Below are positions 37,732-47,144 of a DNA stretch of 64,000 nucleotides, in pieces. The stretch is from contig NZ_CP119391.1 of assembly GCF_031886125.1 (NCBI RefSeq), positions 1 through 64,000 of the forward strand, in the 5' to 3' direction. Both the position numbers and the translations under genes were made by a program. Source of the DNA: Halomonas piscis (GTDB lineage: Bacteria; Pseudomonadota; Gammaproteobacteria; Pseudomonadales; Halomonadaceae). The notes under the pieces were generated by a model. It was not told the DNA's origin and searched no databases. It was given only the letters and a program-made list of their open reading frames with translations. Within the stretch, counting starts at the first letter, position 1. Every line of letters begins with the position of its first letter.

Positions 37732-38934
37732 ATGAAACAGTCTAACGCAACTCAGCCAGCTATTGTCGAGCGCACTGTTGCCCAGCGGGTTAGTGCTGCC
37801 AGCAACGTCCACGCCGCTTATATTGGCCTGGACGTGCACAAGGCGAGTATCTCCGTGGCAATCGCCGAGGCCGGACGCCAAGCTCCCGAGTTCCGCGGCG
37901 AAATTCCGAACGAGCCTCAGGCCATCGATAAGCTGGTTCGTCAGCTGAGTCAGCGTTTCGATGGGCAGCCGCTGTTATTCAGCTACGAAGCTGGCCCCTG
38001 TGGCTACGGGGTCTATCACCAGATTCAGGCCAGCGGCCATGATTGCGAGGTCGTTGCCCCGACGCTGATTCCTCAGCGCGCAGGGGATCGCATCAAGACC
38101 GACCGTCGCGATGCCAAGATGCTGGCTCGCCTGTCGCGCTCAGGAGAGCTGACACCGGTCTGGGTGCCAACGCCGGAACAGGAGGCGATTCGCGATCTGA
38201 CGCGTGCCCGGGAAGACATGAAAGCCGCTGAGCTCCGCGCCCGACAGCGACTCAACGCCTTCTTGTTGCGGCACAGCAAGATCTACCCCGGCAAGAGCAA
38301 GTGGATACCGGCACACTTCCGCTGGCTGGAGACGGTGCGCTTCGACACCCCGGTTCAGCAGGTTGTGTTGCAGGAGTACGTCGACAACGTGAAAGATGCC
38401 CAGCGCCGTGTGGCGGGTCTCGAAAAACAGATGAGAGCGGTGTTACCAAACTGGTCACTGGCTCCGGTGGTCGAGGCCGTTCAGGCGATGCGGGGCGTGA
38501 GCCTGATCACGGCGATGACGGTGCTGGCCGAGCTGGGTGACATCAGTCGCTTCGACTCGCCCCGCCAGCTGATGGCCTACCTGGGCCTGGTGCCCAGCGA
38601 GCACTCGAGCGGGGGCAGTCGGCGCCAGGGCGGCATCACCAAGACCGGCAACGGCCATGTGCGACGAGTGCTGGTGGAGGCGGCCTGGAGCTACCGGTTC
38701 CCGGCCCGCAAGACGCGCATTATTGAGCAGCGCGCCGAGAAGACCTCGCCAACGGTGCAGGCGATCGCCTGGGAGGCGCAGAAGCGACTGTGCGGGCGCT
38801 ACCGCCGCCTGGCTGCCACGGGCAAGGCCAAGCAGCAAGTCACCACGGCGGTGGCGCGAGAAATGGCCGGCTTCCTGTGGGCGATTGCCTGCGAAGCGAT
38901 GGGCAAACCGCACGGCAGCCGGGCCACCGCATGA
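37732..38934 (+). CDS. IS1111-type IS110-family recombinase
   Basis: ATG 37732 follows GGGAGGCAGG. The 400-residue product has the DEDD domain (YIGLDVHKASISVAIAE, FSYEAGPCGYGVY, KTDRRDAKMLARL) and the C-terminal PRQLMAYLGLVPSEHSSGG and TGNGHVRRVLVEAAWSYR region. It is only distantly related to the other IS110 recombinase in this window. Confidence 0.94.
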   Translation: MKQSNATQPAIVERTVAQRVSAASNVHAAYIGLDVHKASISVAIAEAGRQAPEFRGEIPNEPQAIDKLVRQLSQRFDGQPLLFSYEAGPCGYGVYHQIQASGHDCEVVAPTLIPQRAGDRIKTDRRDAKMLARLSRSGELTPVWVPTPEQEAIRDLTRAREDMKAAELRARQRLNAFLLRHSKIYPGKSKWIPAHFRWLETVRFDTPVQQVVLQEYVDNVKDAQRRVAGLEKQMRAVLPNWSLAPVVEAVQAMRGVSLITAMTVLAELGDISRFDSPRQLMAYLGLVPSEHSSGGSRRQGGITKTGNGHVRRVLVEAAWSYRFPARKTRIIEQRAEKTSPTVQAIAWEAQKRLCGRYRRLAATGKAKQQVTTAVAREMAGFLWAIACEAMGKPHGSRATA

Positions 38935-39190
38935 TGATCGCGCCTCAGTGCCTACGATTCAGGGAGCGTCGGGCCGGTGGGAGAACCCCTGACGCTCCTA
39001 TGAGGCCCCCGCCCTGCGGGGCGGGGTGACCCTCGCTCGTAGACCAGGGTAGCTCCGCGACGAAGTGATGACAGGTCGGTAACCAACCCACGAATACCAG
39101 AGAGATCCACCGTCGCTGATAGCCCCTCGCTTCCTGATCCGTAGGCATTGAGGACAATCACACGTAGCAGAGTCAACCGACCCCTTGACG
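38935..39190 (+). ncRNA. Candidate guide-RNA (seekRNA/bridge-type) region of the IS1111 element
   Basis: The 256 bases between the recombinase stop and the right subterminal repeat hold no credible gene. IS1111-group elements are reported to encode their target-guiding RNA downstream of the recombinase, unlike the IS110 group. A GC-rich hairpin (CCCGCCCTGCGGGGCGGG) lies at about 39008-39025. Assigned by position only. Confidence 0.4.
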
Positions 39191-39638
39191 GGTCAATCCA
39201 TACCAGGAGCATCAACGCCTTCGCCGAGTCGGCCTTCAAGACACTGAAGTACCGGCCGGGATTCCCCGCCGACGGCTTCGCCACGCTGGCCGAGGCACAA
39301 GACTGGGTCCAGCAATTCACCGAGTGGTACAACCATGAGCACCGGCACAGTGCCCTGCGCTACGTCACGCCGAGCCAGCGTCACAACGGCGAGGCCAAAG
39401 GCATTCTGGCGCAGCGCCGAGAGGTTTTTGAAGCCGCGAAGCAGCGCCACCCGGAACGGTGGTCAGGTGACATCCGGAAACTCAGCCTGCCGGATGTAGT
39501 GCACCTAAATCCCGAACGGGACCCAGTGCTACAGGCCGCAGGATTTTAAAGAGCTGAAGTCATTTTATATGGCAACTATGTTGACAGACTCCGACATTCG
39601 CTTACTGCATTTGTTGTTGCATCACCCAAAGGAAATAC

Positions 39639-40685
39639 ATGGCACCTTTCGACACGCTCCAATCCCAGCTTAAAGCCGCGCCGCGTACCTGGCTGATTAC
39701 CGGCGTGGCCGGCTTCATCGGCTCCAACCTGCTGGAAACCCTGCTCAAGCTCGAACAACACGTGGTGGGGCTGGATAACTTCGCTACCGGCTTTCAGGCC
39801 AATCTGGATGAGGTGCAGTCGCTGGTTAGCCCCGAGCAGTGGGCAAGGTTTCATTTTATCGAAGGCGATATCGGCTCGCTTGCCGCCTGCCGGGAAGCGG
39901 TGCTGATCGACGGCGAGCCGGTGGACCACGTGCTGCACCAGGCGGCGCTGGGCTCGGTGCCGCGATCCATCGCCGACCCGGTGGCCACTAACGCCGCCAA
40001 TATCAGCGGCCACCTCAATATGCTGGTAGCGGCGAAGGATGCCGGAGTTAAGCGTTTCGTCTACGCCGCGTCAAGCTCCACCTACGGCGATCACACCGCG
40101 CTACCCAAGCTGGAAGACCGTATCGGCAAGCCGCTTTCGCCTTACGCGGTGACCAAGGTCGTCAACGAGATGTACGCCGACGTGTTTGCCGGCACCTACG
40201 GCTTCAAGGCTACGGGGCTGCGCTACTTCAACGTGTTCGGCAAGCGCCAGGACCCCAACGGCGCCTATGCGGCGGTGATCCCCACCTGGGCAGGTGCCAT
40301 GCTTACCGACGAGACGCTGTTCATCAACGGCGACGGCGAGACCAGCCGCGACTTCTGCTACATCGCCAACGCCGTGCAGGCCAACCTGTTGGCAGCCACC
40401 GCCGATGACGAGGCCCAGGGCGAGATTTACAACGTCGCAGTGGGCGGGCGCACTACCCTGAACCAGCTGTTTGACTACCTGCGCCGGGCGCTGGCCGAAC
40501 AGGACGTTGACTACGCAAAGACGCCTACCTACCGTGACTTTCGCTCCGGCGACGTGCGCCATTCCCAGGCCGATATCGGCAAGGCCCAGCGCCTGCTGGG
40601 CTATGAGCCGAGCCACGCTGTGGTCGAAGGCATCAGCGAAGCGATGCCCTGGTACATCGATTATTTTCGCCAGCAGAAGCGCTAA
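39639..40685 (+). CDS. UDP-N-acetylhexosamine 4-epimerase (WbpP/TviC type)
   Basis: The 348-residue SDR protein starts at ATG 39639 after AAAGGAAA. It has the NAD-binding [14 protein letters not shown] near residue 20, [22 protein letters not shown] and the catalytic YAVTKVVNE. The N-terminal extension before the Rossmann motif and GSVPRSI are typical of WbpP-like enzymes, which interconvert UDP-GlcNAc and UDP-GalNAc or the uronates. The next gene is the matching dehydrogenase, so together they would give UDP-GalNAcA, a common O-antigen precursor. Confidence 0.88.
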   Translation: MAPFDTLQSQLKAAPRTWLITGVAGFIGSNLLETLLKLEQHVVGLDNFATGFQANLDEVQSLVSPEQWARFHFIEGDIGSLAACREAVLIDGEPVDHVLHQAALGSVPRSIADPVATNAANISGHLNMLVAAKDAGVKRFVYAASSSTYGDHTALPKLEDRIGKPLSPYAVTKVVNEMYADVFAGTYGFKATGLRYFNVFGKRQDPNGAYAAVIPTWAGAMLTDETLFINGDGETSRDFCYIANAVQANLLAATADDEAQGEIYNVAVGGRTTLNQLFDYLRRALAEQDVDYAKTPTYRDFRSGDVRHSQADIGKAQRLLGYEPSHAVVEGISEAMPWYIDYFRQQKR

Positions 40686-40769
40686 GCTGCTGGCCTTCAT
40701 CAGGGGCCCTGGCGCCTCTGGCTAACAACGCTTTGCACTTTACCGTTTGCACTATTTAAGGAACTGCCC

Positions 40770-42047
40770 GTGTTGGAAATGCAGAATGTACGGCTGGGCG
40801 TGATCGGCCTGGGCTATGTGGGGCTGCCGCTGGCCGTCGAGTTTGGCAAGGCGCTGCCCACCCTGGGTTTTGACATCAATGCCCGGCGCATCCAGGAGCT
40901 GCGCGACGGCGTGGATCTTACCGAGGAAGTCGAGCCGGCGCTGCTGGCCGAGGCCGACCGGCTGAGCTTTACCAGCGAGATCGAGGCGCTGCGCGAGTGC
41001 AACGTCTACATCGTGACCGTGCCCACGCCCATTGATGGCAGCCGCCGCCCGGATCTTACCCCGCTGCTCAAGGCCAGCGAGACCCTGGGCCAGGTGGTGG
41101 CCAGGGGTGACGTGGTGATCTACGAGTCCACCGTCTACCCCGGCGCTACCGAGGAAGACTGCATTCCCATTATCGAGCGGGTGTCGGGCCTGGCCTGCAA
41201 TCGCGATTTTTTCGCCGGCTACAGCCCCGAGCGCATTAACCCGGGCGACAAGCAGCACCGGGTAACCACCATCAAGAAGGTGACCTCGGGCTCTACGCCG
41301 GAAGCCGCCGAGTTCATCGATGCCCTGTACTGCCGGGTAATTACCGCCGGCACTCACAAGGCCAGCTCCATCGCCGTGGCCGAAGCTGCCAAGGTTATCG
41401 AGAATACCCAGCGCGACGTCAACATCGCCCTGATCAACGAGCTGGCGGTCATCTTCAACCGCCTGGGGCTGGATACCGAAGAAGTGCTGGAAGCCGCCGG
41501 TACCAAGTGGAACTTTCTGCCGTTTCGCCCGGGGCTGGTGGGCGGGCACTGCATCGGCGTGGACCCCTACTACCTGACTCACAAGGCTCAGCAGGTGGGT
41601 TACCACCCGGAGATGATTCTTGCCGGGCGGCGCCTTAACGACGGCATGGGCGCCTACGTGGCCAGCCAGCTGATCAAGCAGATGATCAAGGAGCGCATCC
41701 ACGTGGAAGGCGCTCGGGTGCTGGTCATGGGGCTGACGTTCAAGGAAAACTGCCCGGACCTGCGCAATACCCGGGTGGTGGATATTATCGCCGAGCTTGC
41801 CGACTACAACGTGGCGGTGGATGTCTTTGACCCCCAGGTCAACAAGGGCGAAGCCGAAGCCGAGTACGGTATTCGCCCGGTAGCAGAGCCGCAGCCCGGC
41901 GCCTACGATGCCATCGTGCTGGCCGTGGCCCACCGCGAATTTCGCGAGCTGGGCGTTGAGGGCATTCGCGCCTGGGGCAAACCCAAGCAGGTGCTTTATG
42001 ACCTGAAGTACGCGCTGGACAAAGATCAGGTCGATTTGAGGCTTTAA
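40770..42047 (+). CDS. UDP-N-acetyl-hexosamine 6-dehydrogenase (WbpO/TviB type)
   Basis: GTG 40770 follows AAGGA at seven bases. The 425-residue protein has the NAD motif [46 protein letters not shown], the [20 protein letters not shown] segment with the catalytic cysteine near residue 263, and [13 protein letters not shown]. These fit the UDP-HexNAc dehydrogenase branch rather than UDP-glucose dehydrogenase. It would make a UDP-HexNAcA with the epimerase upstream. Its stop codon lies inside the 8-bp target duplication of the following ISL3 element and is intact. Confidence 0.92.
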   Translation: MLEMQNVRLGVIGLGYVGLPLAVEFGKALPTLGFDINARRIQELRDGVDLTEEVEPALLAEADRLSFTSEIEALRECNVYIVTVPTPIDGSRRPDLTPLLKASETLGQVVARGDVVIYESTVYPGATEEDCIPIIERVSGLACNRDFFAGYSPERINPGDKQHRVTTIKKVTSGSTPEAAEFIDALYCRVITAGTHKASSIAVAEAAKVIENTQRDVNIALINELAVIFNRLGLDTEEVLEAAGTKWNFLPFRPGLVGGHCIGVDPYYLTHKAQQVGYHPEMILAGRRLNDGMGAYVASQLIKQMIKERIHVEGARVLVMGLTFKENCPDLRNTRVVDIIAELADYNVAVDVFDPQVNKGEAEAEYGIRPVAEPQPGAYDAIVLAVAHREFRELGVEGIRAWGKPKQVLYDLKYALDKDQVDLRL

Positions 42048-42052
42048 GAAAA

Positions 42053-43401
42053 GGCTCTTCGTCGTTGGGTGTGGAATTCGCCACCTGAGCTGGGCCAAAA
42101 TATGGCCTCGACGACAACAGGAGGCATGGCATGGACGGTACCCAAATTCTAACGCTTGGTCTGGGACTGGAAGCCCCCTGGGCTCTCAAGGATCAACACC
42201 TGGATACCGCTGTGTCTCCTCATCGGCTAGATCTCTATGTCGAGGCCGAGCGCGGCAGCCTTTACCCCTGCCCGGAGTGCGGCGAGGCCTGTCCGGCTCA
42301 CGACTTCGCCGACAGAATCTGGCGACATCTGAATTTTTTCCAGCATCACTGCTATCTGCATGCGCGCGTGCCTCGCACCAAGTGCCCCGAGCATGGCGTC
42401 AAGCGCATCGAGGTGCCCTGGGCGAGACCGGGTAGCGACTTCACTCTGCTGTTCGAGCAGGCCGCCATGTCACTGGTCAAGGAGATGCCGGTGCTGGCCG
42501 TCTCCCGGCAGTTGGAGATCTCCGATAAACGACTATGGCGCATCGTGCACCACTATGTAGGCCGCATGCTGGGAGCGCTGGACCTGAGCCGCGTGGCTAC
42601 CGTCGGCGTGGATGAAACCGCCTCCCGGCGCGGGCAACGTTACGTCACCGTGTTTCTCGACATGCAGCGTCAACAGGAACCAGTCATCTTCGCCATTCCG
42701 GGCCATGGCAAGGAGGCCATCAAGGCCTTCAGCACGTTCCTGGCGACGCATGGTGGCGCGCCCGATAACGTGGCCGAAGTGGTCTGCGACATGTCAAAGC
42801 CGTTCCTCAGCGGCGTGGCTGAGAGTCTGCCCCGGGCCGAGGTGACGGTCGACTGGTTCCACATCGTGCAGACCTTCACCAGGGCGTTGGACGAGGTCCG
42901 CAAGAAGGAGCGCCGTGAGAAGGCACACCCCAAGTCCCTTCGATGGGCGATCCTGAAGAATCTGGATAATGGCAATATGACAGCCCAACAGGTCTCAGCC
43001 CTTCAGGAGTTGATCGCCGATCAAGGGGCCACGGGGGATGCCTGGGTCATCAAGGAAAAGCTGCGCTGGATCCAGAAAGCCCCCACGCCACGCGCCGCTC
43101 GGTGGCGTATTACGAACTACCTCAAGGTCATGCGAAGGGCCGTCACCGGCCAGGTACTGCTTAAGCCGATGGCGAAGGCCCTTGCGACGCTTGAGCGGCA
43201 TACCGAACAGGTGGTAAGACGCTGGATATCCGGTCTGACCAACGCCCGCCTGGAAGGCATGAATGGCTTGTTCCAGGCAGCTCGATCACGTGCCCGTGGT
43301 TACCGAAATGAGGCCAACTTCATCGCGATGATCTACCTGATCGGCAGTCCTGTGGGACGCTTGCTCGATCAGGCCAAATCCACATGAAACGTCGAAGAGC
43401 C
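42053..43401 (+). mobile_element. ISL3-family element, copy C
   Basis: 1349 bp within a perfect 8-bp duplication TAAGAAAA (42045-42052 and 43402-43409). The first three bases of the left duplication are the stop codon of the dehydrogenase gene. It separates that gene from the glycosyltransferase at 43462. Confidence 0.96.
42131..43387 (+). CDS. ISL3-family transposase (copy C)
   Basis: This 418-residue protein is identical to copy B. ATG after ACAGGAGGCATGGC; the zinc-finger-like N-terminus and the DDE core are complete. Confidence 0.95.
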   Translation: MDGTQILTLGLGLEAPWALKDQHLDTAVSPHRLDLYVEAERGSLYPCPECGEACPAHDFADRIWRHLNFFQHHCYLHARVPRTKCPEHGVKRIEVPWARPGSDFTLLFEQAAMSLVKEMPVLAVSRQLEISDKRLWRIVHHYVGRMLGALDLSRVATVGVDETASRRGQRYVTVFLDMQRQQEPVIFAIPGHGKEAIKAFSTFLATHGGAPDNVAEVVCDMSKPFLSGVAESLPRAEVTVDWFHIVQTFTRALDEVRKKERREKAHPKSLRWAILKNLDNGNMTAQQVSALQELIADQGATGDAWVIKEKLRWIQKAPTPRAARWRITNYLKVMRRAVTGQVLLKPMAKALATLERHTEQVVRRWISGLTNARLEGMNGLFQAARSRARGYRNEANFIAMIYLIGSPVGRLLDQAKST

Positions 43402-43461
43402 TAAGAAAAAGGCAACTTCGTCCTACTTCTGTGGCGATCATTTCCAACAGCGGATCATGAC

Positions 43462-44592
43462 TTGAACAAGAAGCTTCTCTTTATCGTCAACGCGCCGGCT
43501 TTCTTCCTTTCACACCGCCTGCCCATCGCGCTGGCAGCCCAAGAGGCGGGCTATGAAGTGCATGTAGCAACGGCCGCCGGTGAGGCTAGCCGGGAGATTC
43601 TCGATCACGGCCTGGTGCACCATGAAGTTGCCTTGAGCCGTAGCGGGCAGCACCCCGGCAAAGAGCTGGCCACCGTTCTCAGGCTGTACCGCCTGATGCG
43701 CAGGCTCCGGCCAGCGCTGGTGCATCTGGTAACCATCAAGCCGGTTCTCTACGGCGGGCTGGCGGCTCGTTTGGCGCGGGTGCCGGCGGTGGTGGCGGCC
43801 GTGTCAGGGCTGGGGACCATTTTCATGTCCCGGGGCGGCAAGGCAAGCCTGGTCAGGCGCGTGGTCGTTTTGCTTTACCGCCTGGCGCTGGGGCACCCCA
43901 ACCTGGCGGTGATCTTTCAAAACCCGGACGACCGCCAAACCTTGACCTCGCTCGGCGCCGTCAGGGAAACCCAGGCGCGGATGATTCGCGGCTCGGGGAT
44001 CGATTTGAAGGAGTGCCCCTGGCTTGCGGAGCCGGCCGGGCCGCCGGTGGTTACCATGGCGGCCCGACTGCTGCGCGACAAGGGAGTTGAGGAATTTGTC
44101 GAGGCGGCGCGCCTGCTGGGCCAGCGCGGCGTGCCGGCCCGGTTTTGGCTCATTGGCTCCTGTGATCCGGGCAACCCCACCAGCGTTACGCCAGCGGAAC
44201 TCGAGGCCTGGCAGGCCGAGGGCGTTGTCGAGCTGATGGGCTACCGGGACGATATCGCGCAGCAGTATTCGCGCTCGCATATCGTTTGTTTGCCGTCCTA
44301 CCGGGAAGGGCTGCCGAAAAGCCTGGTGGAAGCGGCCGCCTGCGGACGCGCCGTGGTAACGACGGACGTACCCGGGTGCCGCGATGCCATCGAGCCCGAC
44401 ATTTCGGGTATTCTTGTACCGGCACGGGATGCCGCTGCGCTGGCAGACGCTATTCAAACGTTGGCGGAAGACGCCGAAAAGCGCCAGGCAATGGGGCGAG
44501 CGGGCCGCGATCTGGCAGAGCGGGAGTTTGCCATCGAGCGCATTGTTGGCCTGCACCTGGCCATTTATCAGGAGCTGGATAAGCAAGCGTAA
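43462..44592 (+). CDS. GT4-family glycosyltransferase (PglA-like)
   Basis: The 376-residue protein starts at TTG 43462; no in-frame ATG is near. The opening LLFIVNAPAFFLSHRLPIALAA is typical of the PglA/WbnH-like group that adds GalNAc or a related HexNAc(A) as second sugar on an undecaprenyl-linked HexNAc. Later motifs are HLVTIKPVLYGG, AARLLRDKGVEEFVEAARLL and CLPSYREGLPKSLVEAAACGRAVV (E(x7)E). It lies between the UDP-GalNAcA genes and the WecA-like gene, which agrees with transfer of a GalNAc-type sugar. Specificity is inferred. Confidence 0.85.
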   Translation: MNKKLLFIVNAPAFFLSHRLPIALAAQEAGYEVHVATAAGEASREILDHGLVHHEVALSRSGQHPGKELATVLRLYRLMRRLRPALVHLVTIKPVLYGGLAARLARVPAVVAAVSGLGTIFMSRGGKASLVRRVVVLLYRLALGHPNLAVIFQNPDDRQTLTSLGAVRETQARMIRGSGIDLKECPWLAEPAGPPVVTMAARLLRDKGVEEFVEAARLLGQRGVPARFWLIGSCDPGNPTSVTPAELEAWQAEGVVELMGYRDDIAQQYSRSHIVCLPSYREGLPKSLVEAAACGRAVVTTDVPGCRDAIEPDISGILVPARDAAALADAIQTLAEDAEKRQAMGRAGRDLAEREFAIERIVGLHLAIYQELDKQA

Positions 44593-44667
44593 GCGGCGCT
44601 GACCCAAGCACCTTCGACATCAACGTTTTACGATAGACTTTACCATGCTTTACATAACGGCAATGCC

Positions 44668-47088
44668 ATGGCTGTAACACCGCTGCTGCCCCTGCTGGCT
44701 CTTGGCCTATCGGCGCTTTTTATCGTGCTGCTGCGCCAGCCCGCCATTGCCTTTGGGCTGGCCGACGCGCCCGGCGGGCGCAAGCAGCACCAGGGCACCG
44801 TGCCGTTGACCGGCGGCTTGGGCGTGTTTGCCGGCTTTCTTCTGGTGCAGCCGCTGTTGTCGGTGCCGGTAAGCCCGCTATTGCCGCTTTACGCCGGCAT
44901 GCTGCTGCTGCTGGCCTGCGGGGTGGTCGACGACGCTCGGGATATGCGCAGCACGGTGAAGCTGGGCGTTCAGCTGGGCGCCGCCGCGCTGATGGCGCTG
45001 TGGGGGCGGCTTACCCTGGAGCATCTGGGCAGTTTTCCTTTGCTCGGCGACGTGCGGCTGAGCTGGCTGGCGGTGCCGGTGACGATTGTCGCCGTGGCGG
45101 GGCTGATCAACGCCATCAACATGATGGACGGGGTGGACGGCCTGGCCGGCGGCAGCGCGCTGAGCGTGCTGGGCTGGCTGGCTTTTGTCGCGGCGCTGCA
45201 GAGCCAGCTTTCGCTGCTCGCGGTGATCGTGACGCTGGCTTCGGCCCTGGCGGGCTTTTTGCTGTTCAACCTGCGCCACCCCTGGCGGCGCAAGGCCAGC
45301 GTGTTCATGGGCGATGCCGGCAGCATGGCGCTGGGCTTCGCCATTGCCTGGTTTGTGGTGGCGCTTTCCCAAAGCTCCCGGGCGGTGCTCAGCCCCGTGG
45401 CTTACCTCTGGGTGGTGGCGCTGCCGGTGATGGATACGCTGAGTTTGATGGTGCGTCGTCTGAGCAAGGGGCGCAGCCCCTTCTCGGCGGACCGTGACCA
45501 TCTGCATCACATCTTTCTGCGCGCCGGCTTCACGCCGGGCCAGACCACCATGATCCTTATGCTGCTGGTAGCGGCGCTGGGCGGCGCGGGGGTCTCGCTC
45601 TCGCTCGCCGGGGTGCCGGATGTGCTGCTGCTGGCGGGGCTTCTGCTGGTATTTCTGCTGCACGGCCTTTTCGTGGCGCGCGCCTGGCGCACCAGCAAGG
45701 CGCTGCGCCGGTTGCACAGGGCCACTGTGGGCCGGGCCGCGCTGCATGCCGGCGCGCAGATCGTGCGGCTGCGACGCACCCGGCGAGTGGGCGGCGGCAG
45801 GCGCCAGGCCGCGCTCACTGGGCTTTATCTGATGGCTTTCGGCCTGGGGGTGAATCTCTGGCTGGTGTTTATCGGCGGCGCCCTGGCGACGGTTGCGGCG
45901 ATGCTGGCCTCGCCGCTTTTCTGGCGCGACTTGCTGCGGCTGCGCCTTTTCTGGATCAGCCTGGGGCTGAGCCTCTACCTGCTGCTGCGCGGCATGATGG
46001 GCGCCGGCCTGGAGGTATCGAGCCGCGAGCCGCTGTGGTGGGGGCTATTGGCGATTACCGGGCTTGCCAGCCTGCCGCTTTCCTGGTGGCTGGCGCAGTG
46101 CCGGCTGCACTGGGGCTGGCTGATTCTAACGACGCTTGTGGGCGGTGGCTTTGGCTTTATGCGGCGCGCCGACTGGAGCCTGCTGAAGCAGGCGCAGTTC
46201 AGCCAGCCCGAGGCCTGGGGCGTGCCCTCGCAAACCGGTTTTATGGCAAGCGTCGGCCTGGTGATGGTGCTGGCGATGCTGCTGGCAAGCCTGCAGCGGC
46301 TGGGTACCGGCTGGCGCCCTTCCGCGCAGCTGCTGCTGACCTCGCTCGCCGCGGTGCTCAGCATGATCGTGCTGATGGGCACGGGTTATACCACGGCCTG
46401 GCTGGCAGCGGCTGCGGGGGGCAGCGTTTACGTGGTTGCCACCACGGTGCTGGGGCGCCATCAGGGTTATCGGTTGGGCCGGCTGGGCGTGGTGGCGCTG
46501 CTCGCGTTGCTGCTGCTGGGTACGGTCAGCCACGACTGGCTGCTGCCTACCGCCTCGCCGCTGACGCAGCGCCTGGTCGAGCCTCTGCAGGCCATCGGCC
46601 TGGGGCTGAACGGCGCTTTTGACGAGGCCCGGGCGCTGAGCCCCGGCATTGTCGAGCGGATGCGGCTGTGGGTTCAGGCGTGGCAGGTCTTTCAGGAGCA
46701 TTGGCTGCTGGGCACCGGCCATCTTGCCCCGCTCTCGGAGGAAGGTACGCTGGCGGGCTATCGCGACTACGCTTCGCTGCTGGCAAGCGTGGCGACCGGC
46801 CTGGGCCTGGTGGGGCTTGTGGGCTTTACCGCGGTCGTGGTGCTGCCTTTGAAGGCGCTTGCCTGGGCCTGCCTGAACCGCCACTGGCACGCCATGTGGG
46901 GGCTTGGCATCCTCAGCTGCGGCGTTACGGTGCTGGTGCTTTGCCTGCTGGCCATGCCGCTTTACCACGCCGGCGCTACCGGCTTTATTGTGCTGCTGAT
47001 CGCCGCGGCCCAGATTGCCAGCTTTCAGCGCGACTGGGCGCGCCGGCAGCGCGCGTCGGGCAAGGGCGTAATGCCTTATCCCGCCTGA
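44668..47088 (+). CDS. Fusion of WecA-like initiating glycosyltransferase with an O-antigen ligase/polymerase-like domain
   Basis: This 806-residue polytopic protein has two parts. Residues 1 to about 340 are MraY/WecA-like: APGGRKQHQGTVPLTGGLGVF, the acidic VVDDARDMR, NAINMMDGVDGLAGG, VFMGDAGSMALG and the DRDHLHHIFL loop, all needed for HexNAc-1-phosphate transfer to undecaprenyl phosphate. From about 370 to the end there are ten or more further helices with a large periplasmic loop (near residues 640-700) holding RLWVQAWQVFQEHWLLGTGHL, the pattern of Wzy/WaaL ligases and polymerases. No stop or ribosome site separates the parts. One chain would thus hold both the first and a late step of O-antigen assembly. 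Confidence 0.8.
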   Translation: MAVTPLLPLLALGLSALFIVLLRQPAIAFGLADAPGGRKQHQGTVPLTGGLGVFAGFLLVQPLLSVPVSPLLPLYAGMLLLLACGVVDDARDMRSTVKLGVQLGAAALMALWGRLTLEHLGSFPLLGDVRLSWLAVPVTIVAVAGLINAINMMDGVDGLAGGSALSVLGWLAFVAALQSQLSLLAVIVTLASALAGFLLFNLRHPWRRKASVFMGDAGSMALGFAIAWFVVALSQSSRAVLSPVAYLWVVALPVMDTLSLMVRRLSKGRSPFSADRDHLHHIFLRAGFTPGQTTMILMLLVAALGGAGVSLSLAGVPDVLLLAGLLLVFLLHGLFVARAWRTSKALRRLHRATVGRAALHAGAQIVRLRRTRRVGGGRRQAALTGLYLMAFGLGVNLWLVFIGGALATVAAMLASPLFWRDLLRLRLFWISLGLSLYLLLRGMMGAGLEVSSREPLWWGLLAITGLASLPLSWWLAQCRLHWGWLILTTLVGGGFGFMRRADWSLLKQAQFSQPEAWGVPSQTGFMASVGLVMVLAMLLASLQRLGTGWRPSAQLLLTSLAAVLSMIVLMGTGYTTAWLAAAAGGSVYVVATTVLGRHQGYRLGRLGVVALLALLLLGTVSHDWLLPTASPLTQRLVEPLQAIGLGLNGAFDEARALSPGIVERMRLWVQAWQVFQEHWLLGTGHLAPLSEEGTLAGYRDYASLLASVATGLGLVGLVGFTAVVVLPLKALAWACLNRHWHAMWGLGILSCGVTVLVLCLLAMPLYHAGATGFIVLLIAAAQIASFQRDWARRQRASGKGVMPYPA

Positions 47089-47121
47089 ATAGTTAGTGCT
47101 CTACCGCAAGAGCATGCAGTC

Positions 47122-47138
47122 ATCTCGAACGTCGAGAT
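47122..47138 (+). other. Perfect 7-bp hairpin just before the ElyC-like gene
   Basis: ATCTCGA, loop ACG, TCGAGAT, six bases before TTG 47145. No T run follows, so it is not a normal terminator; it could be an operator or affect initiation. Confidence 0.35.
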
Positions 47139-47144
47139 AACGCC

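Larger units (their letters stand above)
37642..39205 (+). mobile_element. IS1111-type (IS110-family) element
   Basis: This 1564-bp element is inserted in the right end of another IS110 element. It has subterminal inverted repeats of 11 bp (ATGGATTGACC at 37648-37658 and GGTCAATCCAT at 39191-39201), set 6 bases from the left end and 4 from the right. Subterminal repeats are the hallmark of the IS1111 subgroup. It has one recombinase gene followed by about 270 non-coding bases. Confidence 0.9.
36316..39213 (+). mobile_element. IS110-family element, copy 3, interrupted near its right end
   Basis: The left 1326 bases (36316-37641) and the last 8 bases (GGAGCATC, 39206-39213) are those of the element at 7535-8868. 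A second IS110-family element is inserted between GATATA and GGAGC. Positions 36316-36553 are the candidate bridge-RNA region. Confidence 0.9.
33345..39549 (+). pseudogene. IS3 OrfB (copy 4) in three exon-like pieces
   Basis: Pieces are 33345-33762, 36038-36315 and 39214-39549, totalling 1032 bases in frame. The first break is the group II intron, the second the IS110 element. Splicing could heal the first but not the second, so this copy cannot make an active transposase. Confidence 0.85.
32768..39593 (+). mobile_element. IS3-family element, copy 4, carrying intron, IS110 and IS1111-type insertions
   Basis: Total 6826 bp equals exactly 1653 (IS3) + 2275 (intron) + 1334 (IS110) + 1564 (second IS110-family element). 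It is the only IS3 copy here with a target duplication: ACAT at 32764-32767 and 39594-39597. So it inserted as a unit downstream of the ATP-grasp gene and was then invaded, or moved with its passengers. Confidence 0.95.

Noticed and set aside
40752..42098. Long open frame (448 codons) on the minus strand
   Set aside because: Antisense to the UDP-HexNAc dehydrogenase, which has clear catalytic motifs; the minus frame has no recognisable domain.
44878..46968. Two long minus-strand frames (289 and 280 codons)
   Set aside because: Shadows of the WecA-ligase fusion gene; low-complexity Q/H/R-rich translations.
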